DNA of 64,000 nucleotides from Apostichopus japonicus. Taxonomy: Eukaryota > Echinodermata > Holothuroidea > Aspidochirotida > Stichopodidae. Shown piece by piece: positions 19,480 through 30,304 of this stretch (the stretch's first letter is position 1; each line of letters opens with the position of its first letter). The stretch spans positions 30,420,611 to 30,484,610 of the forward strand of contig NC_092576.1 of assembly GCF_037975245.1 (NCBI RefSeq). Reading direction: 5' to 3'. The position numbers and the translations under genes were made by a program. The notes beneath the pieces are model-generated. The model was not told the DNA's origin. It worked only from the letters and a program-made list of their open reading frames with translations, and searched no databases.

Positions 19480-21590
19480 TCATGGTTCCTTGCTGCTGTT
19501 CATTAGTTCCATTCATAGGGAAATTTCTAACAAAGCCCTAATACAACAACAGTAATTTATGCTCACAAACTTTTGTTGCCAAAGTAATGCTAAGCCCTGA
19601 TATCAATTGCAACACACATCAGTGTGTGAAGACTATCTACCATTATCATGATACCAAGTTTGACGAAATTCTGACTAGTAATAGTAGCCAAGTAATTGCA
19701 CAATTTGGAGTATTTCACGTTTGACCCCATGACCTCATTAATATTCATGAAATGAGCACCAAAATCAACAGGGTTAATGTACTTACTATGGGCCACCCAC
19801 TCACCAAGTATGGTAATGATTGGTCATTCCCTTGTTGAGTTATTGTGCATACAAACTTTTCATAGCCCTGATATCAATTGCAACACACATCAGTGTGTGG
19901 AGACTATCTACCAATATCATACCAAGTTTGACGAAATTCCAATAAATAGTAGCCAAGTTATTGCAACTTGGGAGTTTTTCACGTTTGACCTGTGACCTCA
20001 TTAATATTTTTTAACTTTGACCTCGTATAACTTCGCACACGAAGGTCACACGGGGGTCAACCTATTGACATTTATGATCAGAAGGCACCTTTGACATCTG
20101 AAAATAGCATGGAAACTGTAAAAATCCCCAAAACACGAAAAGGTCACCAGAGGTCAAATTGAGGTCAAGGGTCACCCAGATGCGGGTCGACAACTGGATT
20201 ACATTGAGGCAACTCCCAACCTTAACGGACAGTTCGTTCTCAAGTTATCACCAAAATACTAGTTTTTTTTATCATTAATTGACCTTTGGTGACCTCGGAT
20301 CACATGACCGTTAAGTTTGAAAATATTCCCCTATACCATTTGCAACTTGTCCCAAAATATCAACTGTGTCACACCTTGGAACTGGGAATTATTGCACTAA
20401 ATGTCTGAAAATTTACTTTGACCTCATATAACTTCACACACAAAGGTCACCTGGGGTACACCTATTGACATTTTTGATTGGTGAGACGTGAATATAGCAT
20501 CAAAACTGTAAAAATTCAAACATTTTTTTCTTTGCCCATTTTCTCACCCAAAATACTAGTTTTTTAACATTAATTGACCTTTGATGACCTCGGATCACAT
20601 GACCGTTAAGTTTGAAAATATTCCTCTATACCATTTCCAACTTGCCACAAAATATCAACCTTGTTACACCTTGGCCCTGGGAGTTATTGCATTAAATGTC
20701 TGAAAATTAACTTTGACCTTGTATAACTTTACACACAAAGGTCACCCGGGTGTCAACCCATTGACATTTTTGATCGGAAGGTACCTTTGATATCCAAATC
20801 TAGCATCAAAACCAAACATTTTCTTTTTCGCCCGTTTTCTCCCAAACTAAGCACATTTTTTCTAATGTGACCTTTGACCTTTTGACCTTGGTTTCAAATG
20901 TAGTTTGATCTGCTGATTCCAAAAATCAACACGATAAGTCTGTACAGCCATCCTAACTCCGACCGAAAACTTTGACCCCTTATAAGTTCGCACACAAAGG
21001 TCACACGGGGGTCAACCTATCGATATTTATGATCGGAAGGTACCTTTGACATCTGAAAATAGCATCGAAACTAAAAATCCCCAAAACATGAGAAGGTCAC
21101 CAGAGGTCAAATTGAGGTCAAGGGTCACCCAGATGTGGGTCGACAATTGGATTACACTGAAGTAACTCCCAACCCTAACGGACAATTCGTTCTCAAGTTA
21201 TCGCAAAAAAACTAGTTTTTTAACATTAATTGACCTTTGGTGACCTCACATCACATGACCGTTAAGTTTCAAAATGTTTCCCTAACCAGTTCACAACTTG
21301 TCCCAAAATATCAACCTTGTCGCACATTGGCACTGGGAGTTATTGCAGTTTTAGTATTTTGGGTTTTTGGACCATAACTGACCTTTGTGGGCACCAAAAA
21401 CAATAGGGTTCATCTACTCACTATGGGCCACCCACCCACTAAGTTTGAACATGATCAGTCAATCCCTTGTTGAGTTATCGTGCATACAAGCTTAAGCGTC
21501 ACACACACACACACACACACATACATACATACACACACACGCCAACCTGAATACATAGGTTCCTTTGCTTTTAGCAAGGAACCAAAAATG
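19480..21590. repeat. composite tandem repeat block rich in AGGTCA motifs
   Basis: Two copies of GCCCTGATATCAATTGCAAC with following DNA lie near 19592 and 19865. Four diverged units starting with TTTGACC..TATAA.TTC.CACAC.AAGGTCAC begin near 20020, 20417, 20708 and 20968; units 1 and 4 are about 400 bases, units 2 and 3 about 260-290. Flanking sequences CACTATGGGCCACCCAC near 19786 and 21419 are also duplicated. The block ends at an (AC)n run and a short inverted repeat, GGTTCCTTTG..TAGCAAGGAACC. It looks like an internally amplified dispersed repeat. No coding is seen. Confidence 0.6.
21496..21541. repeat. (AC)n / (ACAT)n microsatellite
   Basis: CA repeats interrupted by ATAC units at the end of the tandem repeat block. 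Confidence 0.9.
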
Positions 21591-22236
21591 TTCACAAGGT
21601 TGACAAGTCTCCCCGTGCTAGTCCCAAGCTCTACACACTTATTGTGCTGACCGTTTACTATACTTGCGGGTCAAGACGGACCCCCCCCCACACCTCTTAC
21701 TTCCCATTGTTATGAATTGGCAAATAGAAGATGATTCGGAGTTGTTCTTGATGGTACAATGATCTTATAGTCAGGCATATGCCTATATGGTTCCTTTGTC
21801 CTTCATTGCCGTCGAAGTTTGAAATGAATTAATCGTGCTAGGAACTTCCGGGCAATGTTAAATTTTCTGTGGCAAGCAAAAAAACCTTCCCCCCCCCCCC
21901 TCCTACAGTCTCTCCTGGTTGACTAGAGCCCGTACGCTTATATGGTCACACAATAGCATAGAGTATGATCCATGCATGCAGACAGTTTTTTTTTTTTTTT
22001 TTTTAAATTCAATCAAATTTCGAGTTGTAATTCGAGTCAGTCGTGATGAGGTGCCCCATGGTGGGGCTGGGTAACCCCCCACCCCATGGACGACTTTTTG
22101 GCATTCGGAACAAGAAGCATGATAGTCAATTCTGGAGTACAGTACGCTGTAAAGCAATAAACTGACGTGGTTTAGAAAATAAATATTTTGGCGCATCTGT
22201 AAAAGTTTGCTCACAATGTAGGCCTAAAGTAGTAAA

Positions 22237-22269
22237 ACCAGGGAGCTGCTAGAGTAGCAGCTCCCTGGT
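22237..22269. repeat. perfect 14-bp inverted repeat with 5-base loop
   Basis: ACCAGGGAGCTGCT (22237-22250), loop AGAGT, then its exact reverse complement (22256-22269). No gene is near. It could be a hairpin RNA or a small MITE remnant; it is not terminator-like for a eukaryote. Confidence 0.7.
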
Positions 22270-23945
22270 CAAACTAACAGACTACGCCTGATGCAAAGCT
22301 TGACCGTAACATATACTGTACAGCCCACTAGTTGTGAAAAGTTCTGAACGTAGAAAAAAAAAACAGAGTTTTGTAGCACACAACACACACGAAATCGCGG
22401 TGTTATAATTTACCGCATACTACCGACACGGCCACAGACAAGAAACTATGCAGGAATCTCGTCAAGGCCACCGCTACAGGTAACCAAACCCGTTTATTGC
22501 TTATAGCCGTAAATACGGGATAGCTTAGAAATTACGAGACAACAGCGACGAGCCGGTATTGATATTATTTTTGAATCGGGTGGTGTGAAGGACATAATAT
22601 ACGAGGAAATTGCGAGAGAGCCCACCTTTAAGTCAAATTGGACCAGCGGGGAACGGTTTTGCTCCTGACCAAGTCACGGGATACCAGCCTATGAGGGATA
22701 CTCCCGACATCGTTGTTGGTGACGCAAGGAGGTCAGCACAGTTACGAAATGAACCGAGAGCTGGCAAGCGCAGCGTAAGATAGGTTTAAGAATTTAACGG
22801 CCGTATAATGTTGTCAAAATCTGTATGTGAGATTCCAAATTTATAGTACCAAGAATCCTTGTACAAATCAGTGGAGATCGTATCATTGTTAATATATCGT
22901 TTTTGTTAACTTTCAGAAACCTCTCAGTAGTCTTTTGGTCCCTTCAGTGTATTGTATTTTATCGGCTTTGAAGGCGAAGGGAAAACCCGGGGTCGCAACA
23001 GAGGGTGCAATTTTGTTTTATCCCACGGAAGTTGTGACATATGGCCTATAGAATGTCTTTTAAGCACAGTAACTCGGTTTGGTGCTACGGGAGAAATGTT
23101 CCTGTCTGACAGGAAACTTTGCTTTCCAACCTCTCTTCTTCCCTCTGAAACCTTCAATCCCAGCATCCAGTACAGAGCTGTGGCCCTGAGTTGAAAGAGA
23201 AAAATGTACTTGTTACTTTGGCGCTATTTTTGCCGATTTTGGGGCCAAAAAAGCTCAGTAAAACAGTGTGCTGTGGGCGCTGGTGAAACAATGTTCCAAA
23301 ATCGTTGTAGTCGATCATATGGACTAGTTTCTCAGTGTAAAGGTAGGATTCCATAAGCACGGATATATGGAACGCAAAATCAAACAACAACAACGTGTAT
23401 TACAATGATGACTATATAAATTCAAATGACGACGACGTGATTTGGTGTAATGATGTTATATTCATGTGCAATAACGACATGTATTCAACAGCTATGTAAA
23501 ATAGTATAACAACGACGCAAAAATATACATTAACATCATATTTCTGTTGGTCATAGTTAATTATTTTATTGACGGGTAAACCGCATATGATAACAACATA
23601 AACACACGTGAACTTACGTAAACTGCACTAATAACAAGCTGAGAACAGATGATGACGGCGCTGTTTGACTTAACGTAATAAAGATATACATCGACGTGGT
23701 ACATCGCTACTACGACAGCTTTTCAAACAATAAATTTTAATCCAACGGCAACAACGTAATAACCGAGTTCAGAGTTTTCATTGCGCAATGGAGGTCAAGA
23801 GGTCAAATAAGAATATTCTCGTTGAGACGAGAGTTGTCTGTTCGCGTACCCACGCTAACTTAATGAGCACTTACACTAAGCTACACTAAACATCATAAAT
23901 CGCATAATTTACGTCTAAATTTACTCTGGTTTTTTTCGCTTCGGG
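22270..23945. other. no supported gene
   Basis: Short open frames at 22952-23194 (both strands) have no recognisable domain or splice support. A possible donor GCTACAG then GTAACC near 22480 is isolated. From 23,400 to 23,780 the sequence is AT-rich with repeated ACAACAACG and ACGACGACG motifs. The last 150 bases may carry the promoter of the SAP-SWIM-YqaJ gene, but no motif stands out. Confidence 0.35.
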
Positions 23946-26491
23946 ATGGATATTCCTACAAGTTTGGAAGAGTTTAAACTTTGGAAAGTTGACAGACTGA
24001 AGGAATTTTTAAAGAAACGAAAGTTGAAGATAAGTGGCCGGAAAGAAGAGTTGGTTGCTCTAGCGTACGCTGCCGTTCAGATGAACATTGCCTGAAGTTA
24101 ATATAGCAGATGCGCGAACTGAAAAGGCAGATGACTACTCATCGGTACTTCAGCTTGAAGGAGAGACCCTGCCCGATCCTTTTTCGGATTTACCACTTGC
24201 ATGGGAAGGTGAAGTTGCAATGCAAAAATGGCTGCCTTGCATGTACATTGATATTGCTCATTATTTTACCAGTATGGATTATATTGAACTGAAGCAAAGA
24301 CTCATGACGGACTACAAAGATGGTAAAGCCTTCAGCTATTTAGAGTCTGGGTGGCTCGGAGAAATATATTACAATGCCATTTCTGCCGAGTCAAGGTTGT
24401 GCTTTTTAAAGGCAGAGTGTACACCATCGCAGCGGATCAACAATATTCCTTGGAAAGCTTGGATTTGTCTGGAGAAATCTTCTGGAAAGATCATGCGTGG
24501 ATATTGTACCTGTTTTGCTGGGTAAGTTTCATAGTTTCACTTTCAGATCAGCAGACAATATCTGAATGGGTTAAGTCTGCAAGCAATCATATGTCTTGAG
24601 ATATTCAAACAGAGGTCATAAATAAAACATAAAGTACAAGCCTGGGCCCTTGTTCAGTAGAAACTGCATCAATTTTATAAATCTAAATTTCAATATCAAA
24701 CCAAAAAAAGTAAATAAAACCATACCAGAACTGCATGCCAAGTCATATGAAAAAATGAAGGCATTTTTATTTTGGCCCTTCAATCCCCTTTTTTAGGGGT
24801 GTACTGGAACTCGGTTCAGGTCGGAACCCTTCACTTAACAATGTTTGGGTTCCAGCTGGAACCCATATATGTATAATTTTAAAAAGTGTTTCAAAAGAAC
24901 GTTTAACTTCATAATTAAAAACACATTTTTATCTTTCTTACTACAGGCTTGGATTGTCGTGCAACCATGTGGGAGCCATACTATATAAAGTAGATTTAGC
25001 TTGGAGGACAGGCCGCACCCGACGCTCTGTTACTGGTCAGGCGTGTGCCTGGAACAGGTATGGTGCAAAGAAGAATGTTGAACCAAAGAGGGTGGCTGAT
25101 ATGGACTGGAGTAAGCCTCACTTTTCAAAACATGGTAAGGAATTAAAAGAAAATAACTGGTGTTTTAATTAAGATCTGAAGACTTGCTGATAATATCATA
25201 GCAAATATAAAAAATAAAAATATCTTACCGTTAAAGGAAAGTTTAAGTCATTATTTTATAATAGCTGTGACTGTCACTTGTCCCGGACCTGGACGTGGCA
25301 AATGCCACGTTATATTCTTTGTACATCATACATAAGAGAAAAAAGGACACAGATAGCTACTCCAACTCTCAGCTGGCTGACCAACTACTGCACCTTATGC
25401 CAGCATATCCAGATGTATGCTTCCTCCAACAAGTGGATATTGGTCTAAGCCTACCAAGTTATGCTACTGAAATGAAATTAAATCATTTTGTTTTTATTCT
25501 GCTTTTAAGTTTGCAGTCGCCAATCAATCCTCCCGAGCGCCAGTTGTTCAGCCCCAACCAAAAGGACAAAGCTACTCCAGCTCTCAGCCTGCTGACCAAC
25601 CACCTGTTGCCAGCTTGTCCAGATGCATGGTTCCTGCAACAAGTTGATATTGGTCAAATTACGCTACCAAATTACGCTACTGAAAGTGATGTAAACATTG
25701 AATGTACAGTGGATGTCTCTACGACCGCTTGCATCCAACCTCACATCACAACACTTGCTAGAACAATGGACAATTTCTTTGAAAAGCCTTCGGTTTTCAC
25801 TGATGAACAGGTGAAACAAATCGAAGAGACGAGAGGGCAAGCAAACAACCCAACATGGATTGCGCAAAGGCAAGGGAGACTTACTGCCTCTAACGTTCGT
25901 GCAGTTGTCAACCGTGTAAGAACAATTAGCAAATCAAAGTCACCGGTTGACACAACCGGTTTGGTCAATTTAATTTCAGGGATTTCATCTCCCAATCCAG
26001 ACTTGCCTGCCCTGAAGTATGGCAGAGAGATGGAGTCACAAGCCAGGAATAATTATGTTTCAGTTATGCGTACCCATGGCCACCCATCCACCACGGTGAC
26101 CGAGTGTGGACTTTTTGTACACCTTCAATTAATTTATTTAGCCGCCACACCAGATGGGATTGTGAAGTGTAAGTGTTGTGGTACGGGACTGTTGGAGATT
26201 AAATGCCCACTGTCAATTTGTGACCAGATTCCTTCCTCAGATTGTGTTGCATACTTGGTAGATGATGATGACAAAGGTAATACTGTTTTGAAAAGATCAC
26301 ATGGCTATTACTTCCAAGTTCAGATGCAGCTTAGAGTAACCAAGACACAATGGTGTGACTTTTTTGTATTTTCAACCCATGGCTATGTCAGAGAAAGAAT
26401 ATATTTTAACAAACAAATCTGGCAAGAAATGTTAAAGTCTACTTCGTTCTTTTTTACTTCTATTTATGCTAAAACCTTAACTGCTACATAA
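23946..26491 (+). pseudogene. SAP-SWIM-YqaJ nuclease gene (one frameshift)
   Basis: Exon 1 (23946-24521) starts at an ATG with MDIPTSLEEFKLWKV and RLKEFLKKRKLKISGRKEEL, a SAP-like DNA-binding helix pair. The frame then shifts by one base near 24,092 before the conserved block LPDPFSDLPL, DIAHYF and LESGWLGEIYYNAI. A SWIM zinc finger (CTCFAG at the exon end, LSCNHVGAIL after it) is split by an intron with matching phase. Exon 2 is 24947-25134 and a final coding block runs to 26491. This last block has a YqaJ/lambda-exonuclease-type fold with WIAQRQGRLTASN, LKYGREMESQA, ATPDG and LLEIKCPLS, the D and ExK metal ligands. Animal members of this family are known but uncharacterised; DNA end-resection-type activity is inferred. 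The 5' part of the last block carries an internal duplication. Confidence 0.75.
25345..25690 (+). repeat. in-frame duplication inside the YqaJ gene
   Basis: A segment of about 125 bases at about 25345-25470 recurs diverged at about 25561-25686. Both copies include CCAGATG.ATG.TTCCT.CAACAAGT.GATATTGGTC and TATGCTACTGAA, in the same reading frame (peptide FLQQVDIG twice). The DNA between them ends in TTTGCAG, a possible acceptor at 25,515, so the first copy may be intronic. Confidence 0.7.
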
Positions 26492-26607
26492 CTTCCATTT
26501 TTAACGGGGCTGTTGTCGGCAAAAATATGCAAATTCTGAATTTTGTAGCAAATTTCATTTTTGGTATTTTTACACTCTTTGACATGTTTAGAAGACTCCT
26601 GGAGGGG

Positions 26608-26613
26608 AATAAA
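26608..26613 (+). terminator. polyadenylation signal after the YqaJ gene
   Basis: AATAAA 117 bases beyond the stop codon of the SAP-SWIM-YqaJ gene. Confidence 0.4.
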
Positions 26614-27190
26614 TAACATTGCATTGAATCTAGGCCTTAGCTTCTTAATTAAGTTGACCATGTTTGCCACAAACCGGAAGTAGATTTTTCAAACCGTGAG
26701 TGGCGTTTTCTGGCCCTAAATAGGCCCTTTAATCTCAGAGAAATGCCCCAGTTGTTTGACTATTCTCAGCCCTCAATACTCCAAACCTATAAACATTGTT
26801 GAAGTTCCGTTATTTTTACACCATAGATTTTACTGTGGTTTATCTGTTTTGAACCGGTTCTGCTACAACTACAAAGCTCACTTAGGGCTTTGAGCCGTGC
26901 TTTATTGTTAAGTTTAAGCAATAGCACACAGAGTAGTGCAAACAGTGCGCCATGGATAGAGACAGTACGACAGCTTGGAATACCAAGAGAAGGAATTCGA
27001 ATTCGAAAAGGAATTCGAAGAGGCTCAAAAGCTGGAAAGAATATATTCAAGTCTGTGGTGTGCAATTTATCTTATCATAACAACATTTTGATTGAGACAA
27101 AGCCCCCTTCTGATGTTAATCTCCATTTTCTTAACCAGGGTGAACAATCATCAGGTCTCTTGAGCAAGAGTATTCCCACAAAACATTTGA

Positions 27191-28065
27191 TTGGGGGGCC
27201 TAGTGAATGCAAGATCCATAAAGAATAAAGATTTTCTTGTATATGATTTCATCACCGAGAATAAAATGGATATGCTATGTGTCACTGAAGCATGGGTGAA
27301 TTCAGACGATGATATCTCACGCGCTCAATGCTCGCAGCTTAATACCAATGAATATCACATTGACCTTGCAAAATTTGGTCATTGGGAGCTTACGAAACAA
27401 AATTTAACATTTTTATTATCTATCGCCCACCATCAGTCCCGGGTGTCACAGCGAATGACTTTTGTCACGATTTTAGTCAGCATATAGTGGAATCAGCCAG
27501 TCAAGTCAAATATGTTATACTTGTTGGGGATTTCAACATGCACGTAAATGACAAAAGCGATTCATCAGCCCAACATTTTATAGAAATGATGAATGCTCTT
27601 GGATTTTCCCAAAAAGTCGACGAGTTTACACACCGCCACGGTAATACCCTTGACTTAGTCTTTGTTGAGGATGCTTTTCACATGCTCGATTCAATATTCG
27701 ATGAATGTAAAATGGGACCATTCTTGTGTGATCATCGTTTTATTGTATTTTCCTTAAATCTAAAGGAGAAAGTCAAACGTCATCAAAAGAGAATCACCTT
27801 TAGAAAACTCAAAGCGATTGATTTAGAGTTTTTTTCGTCTGATCTCGAAACCAGATTCAAAGAGAACCCACCCACGGTAGAACATATTGATGATTATGTA
27901 GCAAATTTCAATGAAAATCTTACGTCTGTTTTAGATGATCATGCCCCACTGATCAATAAAGTCGTTAGTGTACGCAAAATGAAACCTTGGTTTACAACAG
28001 AACTTAAAAAGCAAAAGCAATTGGTGAGAAACAAAGCAAATTTGGAAGAGAAGGAAATCTGCTGA
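27191..28065 (+). pseudogene. L2-like endonuclease region
   Basis: Two overlapping frames (27191-27487 and 27382-28065) together carry an APE-type endonuclease: N-A-R-S-I-K-N-K near the start, CVTEAWV, YRPPSVPGV, ILVGDFNMHV and the SDH-equivalent CDHRFIVF. One frameshift lies between about 27,380 and 27,420. It is followed by a further break near 28,060. Confidence 0.7.
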
Positions 28066-28108
28066 AACGTGGACATCATTTAGAAAAGAAAAATCAAAAT
28101 ATTCTTCC

Positions 28109-29857
28109 ATGCTTAAGTTGGCAAAAGAAAATATTATTAGCGACTCAATTCAGGAAATCGGCAAAGACACAAAGCGCCTTTACTCGCTGGTTAAAAGAAT
28201 CACCGGTCAAGAAGCTAATAACCCATTGCCATCGGACTTTGGAGATGATGATACGCTTGCAAATAGTTTTGCTGATTTTTTTATACAAAAGATCAGTATA
28301 AGAAACGACCTTCATGACAATGAACTTTACAAGCCGCCCATGAGAGAAATATCGCAAAATCTTACTGCCTTTACAATTGTGACAGAAGATGAACTTGCTA
28401 GTATTATAAGCAGTATGTCATCGAAAACTTGTAAGTCTGACATCTTACCAACACCACTCTTGAAGCCTGTCTTGGGAGTGGTCATTAGCCCTCTTACAAA
28501 GATTGTAAATTTTTCTATGGAAAATGGTAATGAATGGAAAAAAGCAATCATTCGACCATTAATCAAAAAGCATGGCGTGTCAAACTACAAACCAGTAAGT
28601 AATCTCCCTTCTCTTTCCAAAGTAGTCGAAAAAGTGGTACTTGGACAGCTGAATTCGCACTTTCAGTCATCGGCTCCTCTTCCATCATATCAGTCTGCAT
28701 ACCGAGCTAATTTCAGCTGTGAGACTGCTCTCGTAAGCTTATTGGACGACTTGTTATGGGCCATGGAGAAACAGCTGCGTTTGATACTGTAGACCACAAA
28801 GTGTTATTGGAGGTGCTAGGAAATGAATATGGGCTTGGTGAAATGTCTTTAGAATGGTTTGCAAATTATCTCTCTGACAGACAATGTTGTGTAAACATCA
28901 ATGGGTCATTATCATCTTCCAAAAGACTGGATTTCAGTGTCCCACAAGGAAGCCTGTTAGGACCTGTTTTGTACTCGGCATATGCAAGCACATTGCGATA
29001 CGTCATTCCAGATTCATTCCAATTACATGGCTATGCGGATGATCATGCAATTAAACAATCGCTTAAACCAACCTTCGATGAGGCAAACACAGTCACAAAT
29101 GAAATTTCAAGAACTATGAGGGATGTGAAAGTTTGGATGGACGAAAATAGACTAAAACTGAACGAAACTAAAACTGAATACATACAAGTTGGATCGAAAA
29201 AATTATTATCTAAGTGTGCTTTAGACAGTATTTGTATCAATAACACTACCGTAAATAGTTCAAATTGTGTAAAATATTTAGGCGCATATCTGGACTCTCA
29301 TTTAACGTTGAAGACTCACATTGCTGCCAAATGTAGAGCTGCCATTGCAGGACTCCGACTTGTAAGAAACATAAGACACTTACTAACCAAGGATGCATGC
29401 CATACTATTTGTTTTAGGACTAGTGATAAGTCACTTAGATTATGCTAACTCCCTCTATGCTAATCTACCAAATGTTGTTATTATGATGCTTCAGAGAATT
29501 CAAAACATGGCTGCCAAACTTGTTCTGGAAAGAGGAAAGGAGGATAGTGCTTCTGAAGCTTTAAAGGAGTTGCATTGGCTTCCCATCAGACAAAGAATTC
29601 TGCACAAAATATTAACGCTGGTCTTTAAATGCGTTGTTGATAAATCTGCTCCTCAATATCTTATATCTAGATTCACTTTAGCTCCACAATCAAGTAGGTC
29701 TCTACGTTCAAATAATATTCTTTTTAAACTGATCATTCCACGAACACAGAGGGTCACTTTTGCTTCAAGAGCAATAAGTGTATTTGGCGCCGAGCAATGG
29801 AATAAATTACCTAACCATGTCAAACAATCTGAGAATCTTGCAATTTTTAAAAGATAA
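28109..29857 (+). pseudogene. L2-like reverse transcriptase region
   Basis: Frames 28109-28792, 28756-29448 and 29393-29857 together form the palm and thumb: PLIKKHGVSNYKPVSNLPSL, ETALVSLLDDLLW, DTVDHKVLLEVL, VPQGSLLGPVLYSAY, HGYADDHAIKQS and CVKYLGAYLDSHLT, then LHWLPIRQRILHKI and FGAEQWNKLPNHVK. Two frameshifts separate them. Catalytic YADD is intact. Confidence 0.75.
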
Positions 29858-30304
29858 CTCAAAACATATTTATTTCCTAGCTAATAACTGTTATACTAAA
29901 TTTTTCAATTTTTTAGTATTTCTATTCATTCTATTTCATATTTTTTTAATTTTCTTTTAGATTTTTTATAACATTTTGCATTTTCTATTTTTCTCTTTGT
30001 CTTTCTTAGCAATTGTATATTTTTGTACATTCATCTAGTATATTTTTCTACGCCATTTGAGATTTTATTTTCTTTTGAATGGTTTATTCTTTCTTAGTAT
30101 TTTGTTGTAAAGCGCAACCGACAACTTTGTTGGGGCTGCGCTATATGAAATTCAATAAATAATAATTGTTAAATGCTGCCATCTATGGGTGAATGTCAGG
30201 GAATCCCCAAAAACATTTCCAAGATGGCCATGCTACTGAATTGTTGAGTGTGATTTTGGAGAGAAATTATATCAGCTCCCATCGACTACATATCGTCATT
30301 ATTT

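Larger units (their letters stand above)
26890..30172 (+). mobile_element. degenerate L2/CR1-like non-LTR retrotransposon
   Basis: A basic leader (IRIRKGIRRGSKAGKN) is followed by an endonuclease part (GLVNARSIKNKDFLVYDFI, FNMHVND, CDHRFIVFSL) and a reverse transcriptase (VSNLPSLSKVVEKVVLGQL, FSVPQGSLLGPVLYSAYAS, YADDHA). The C-terminal part ends EALKELHWLPIRQRI and WNKLPNHVKQ. The 3' end GTAAAGCGCAACC..GCTGCGCTATATGAAATTCAATAAATAATAAT is typical of L2-clade tails. Frames change near 27190, 27400, 28060, 28770 and 29420, so the element is dead. The 5' border is not defined. It sits between the YqaJ gene and the Mutator-like gene on the same strand. Confidence 0.8.

Noticed and set aside
22003-22100. 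Possible retroposon poly-A tail (T-run on plus strand) with adjoining frame
   Set aside because: A T-run alone does not show insertion; no target duplication or element body could be recognised next to it.
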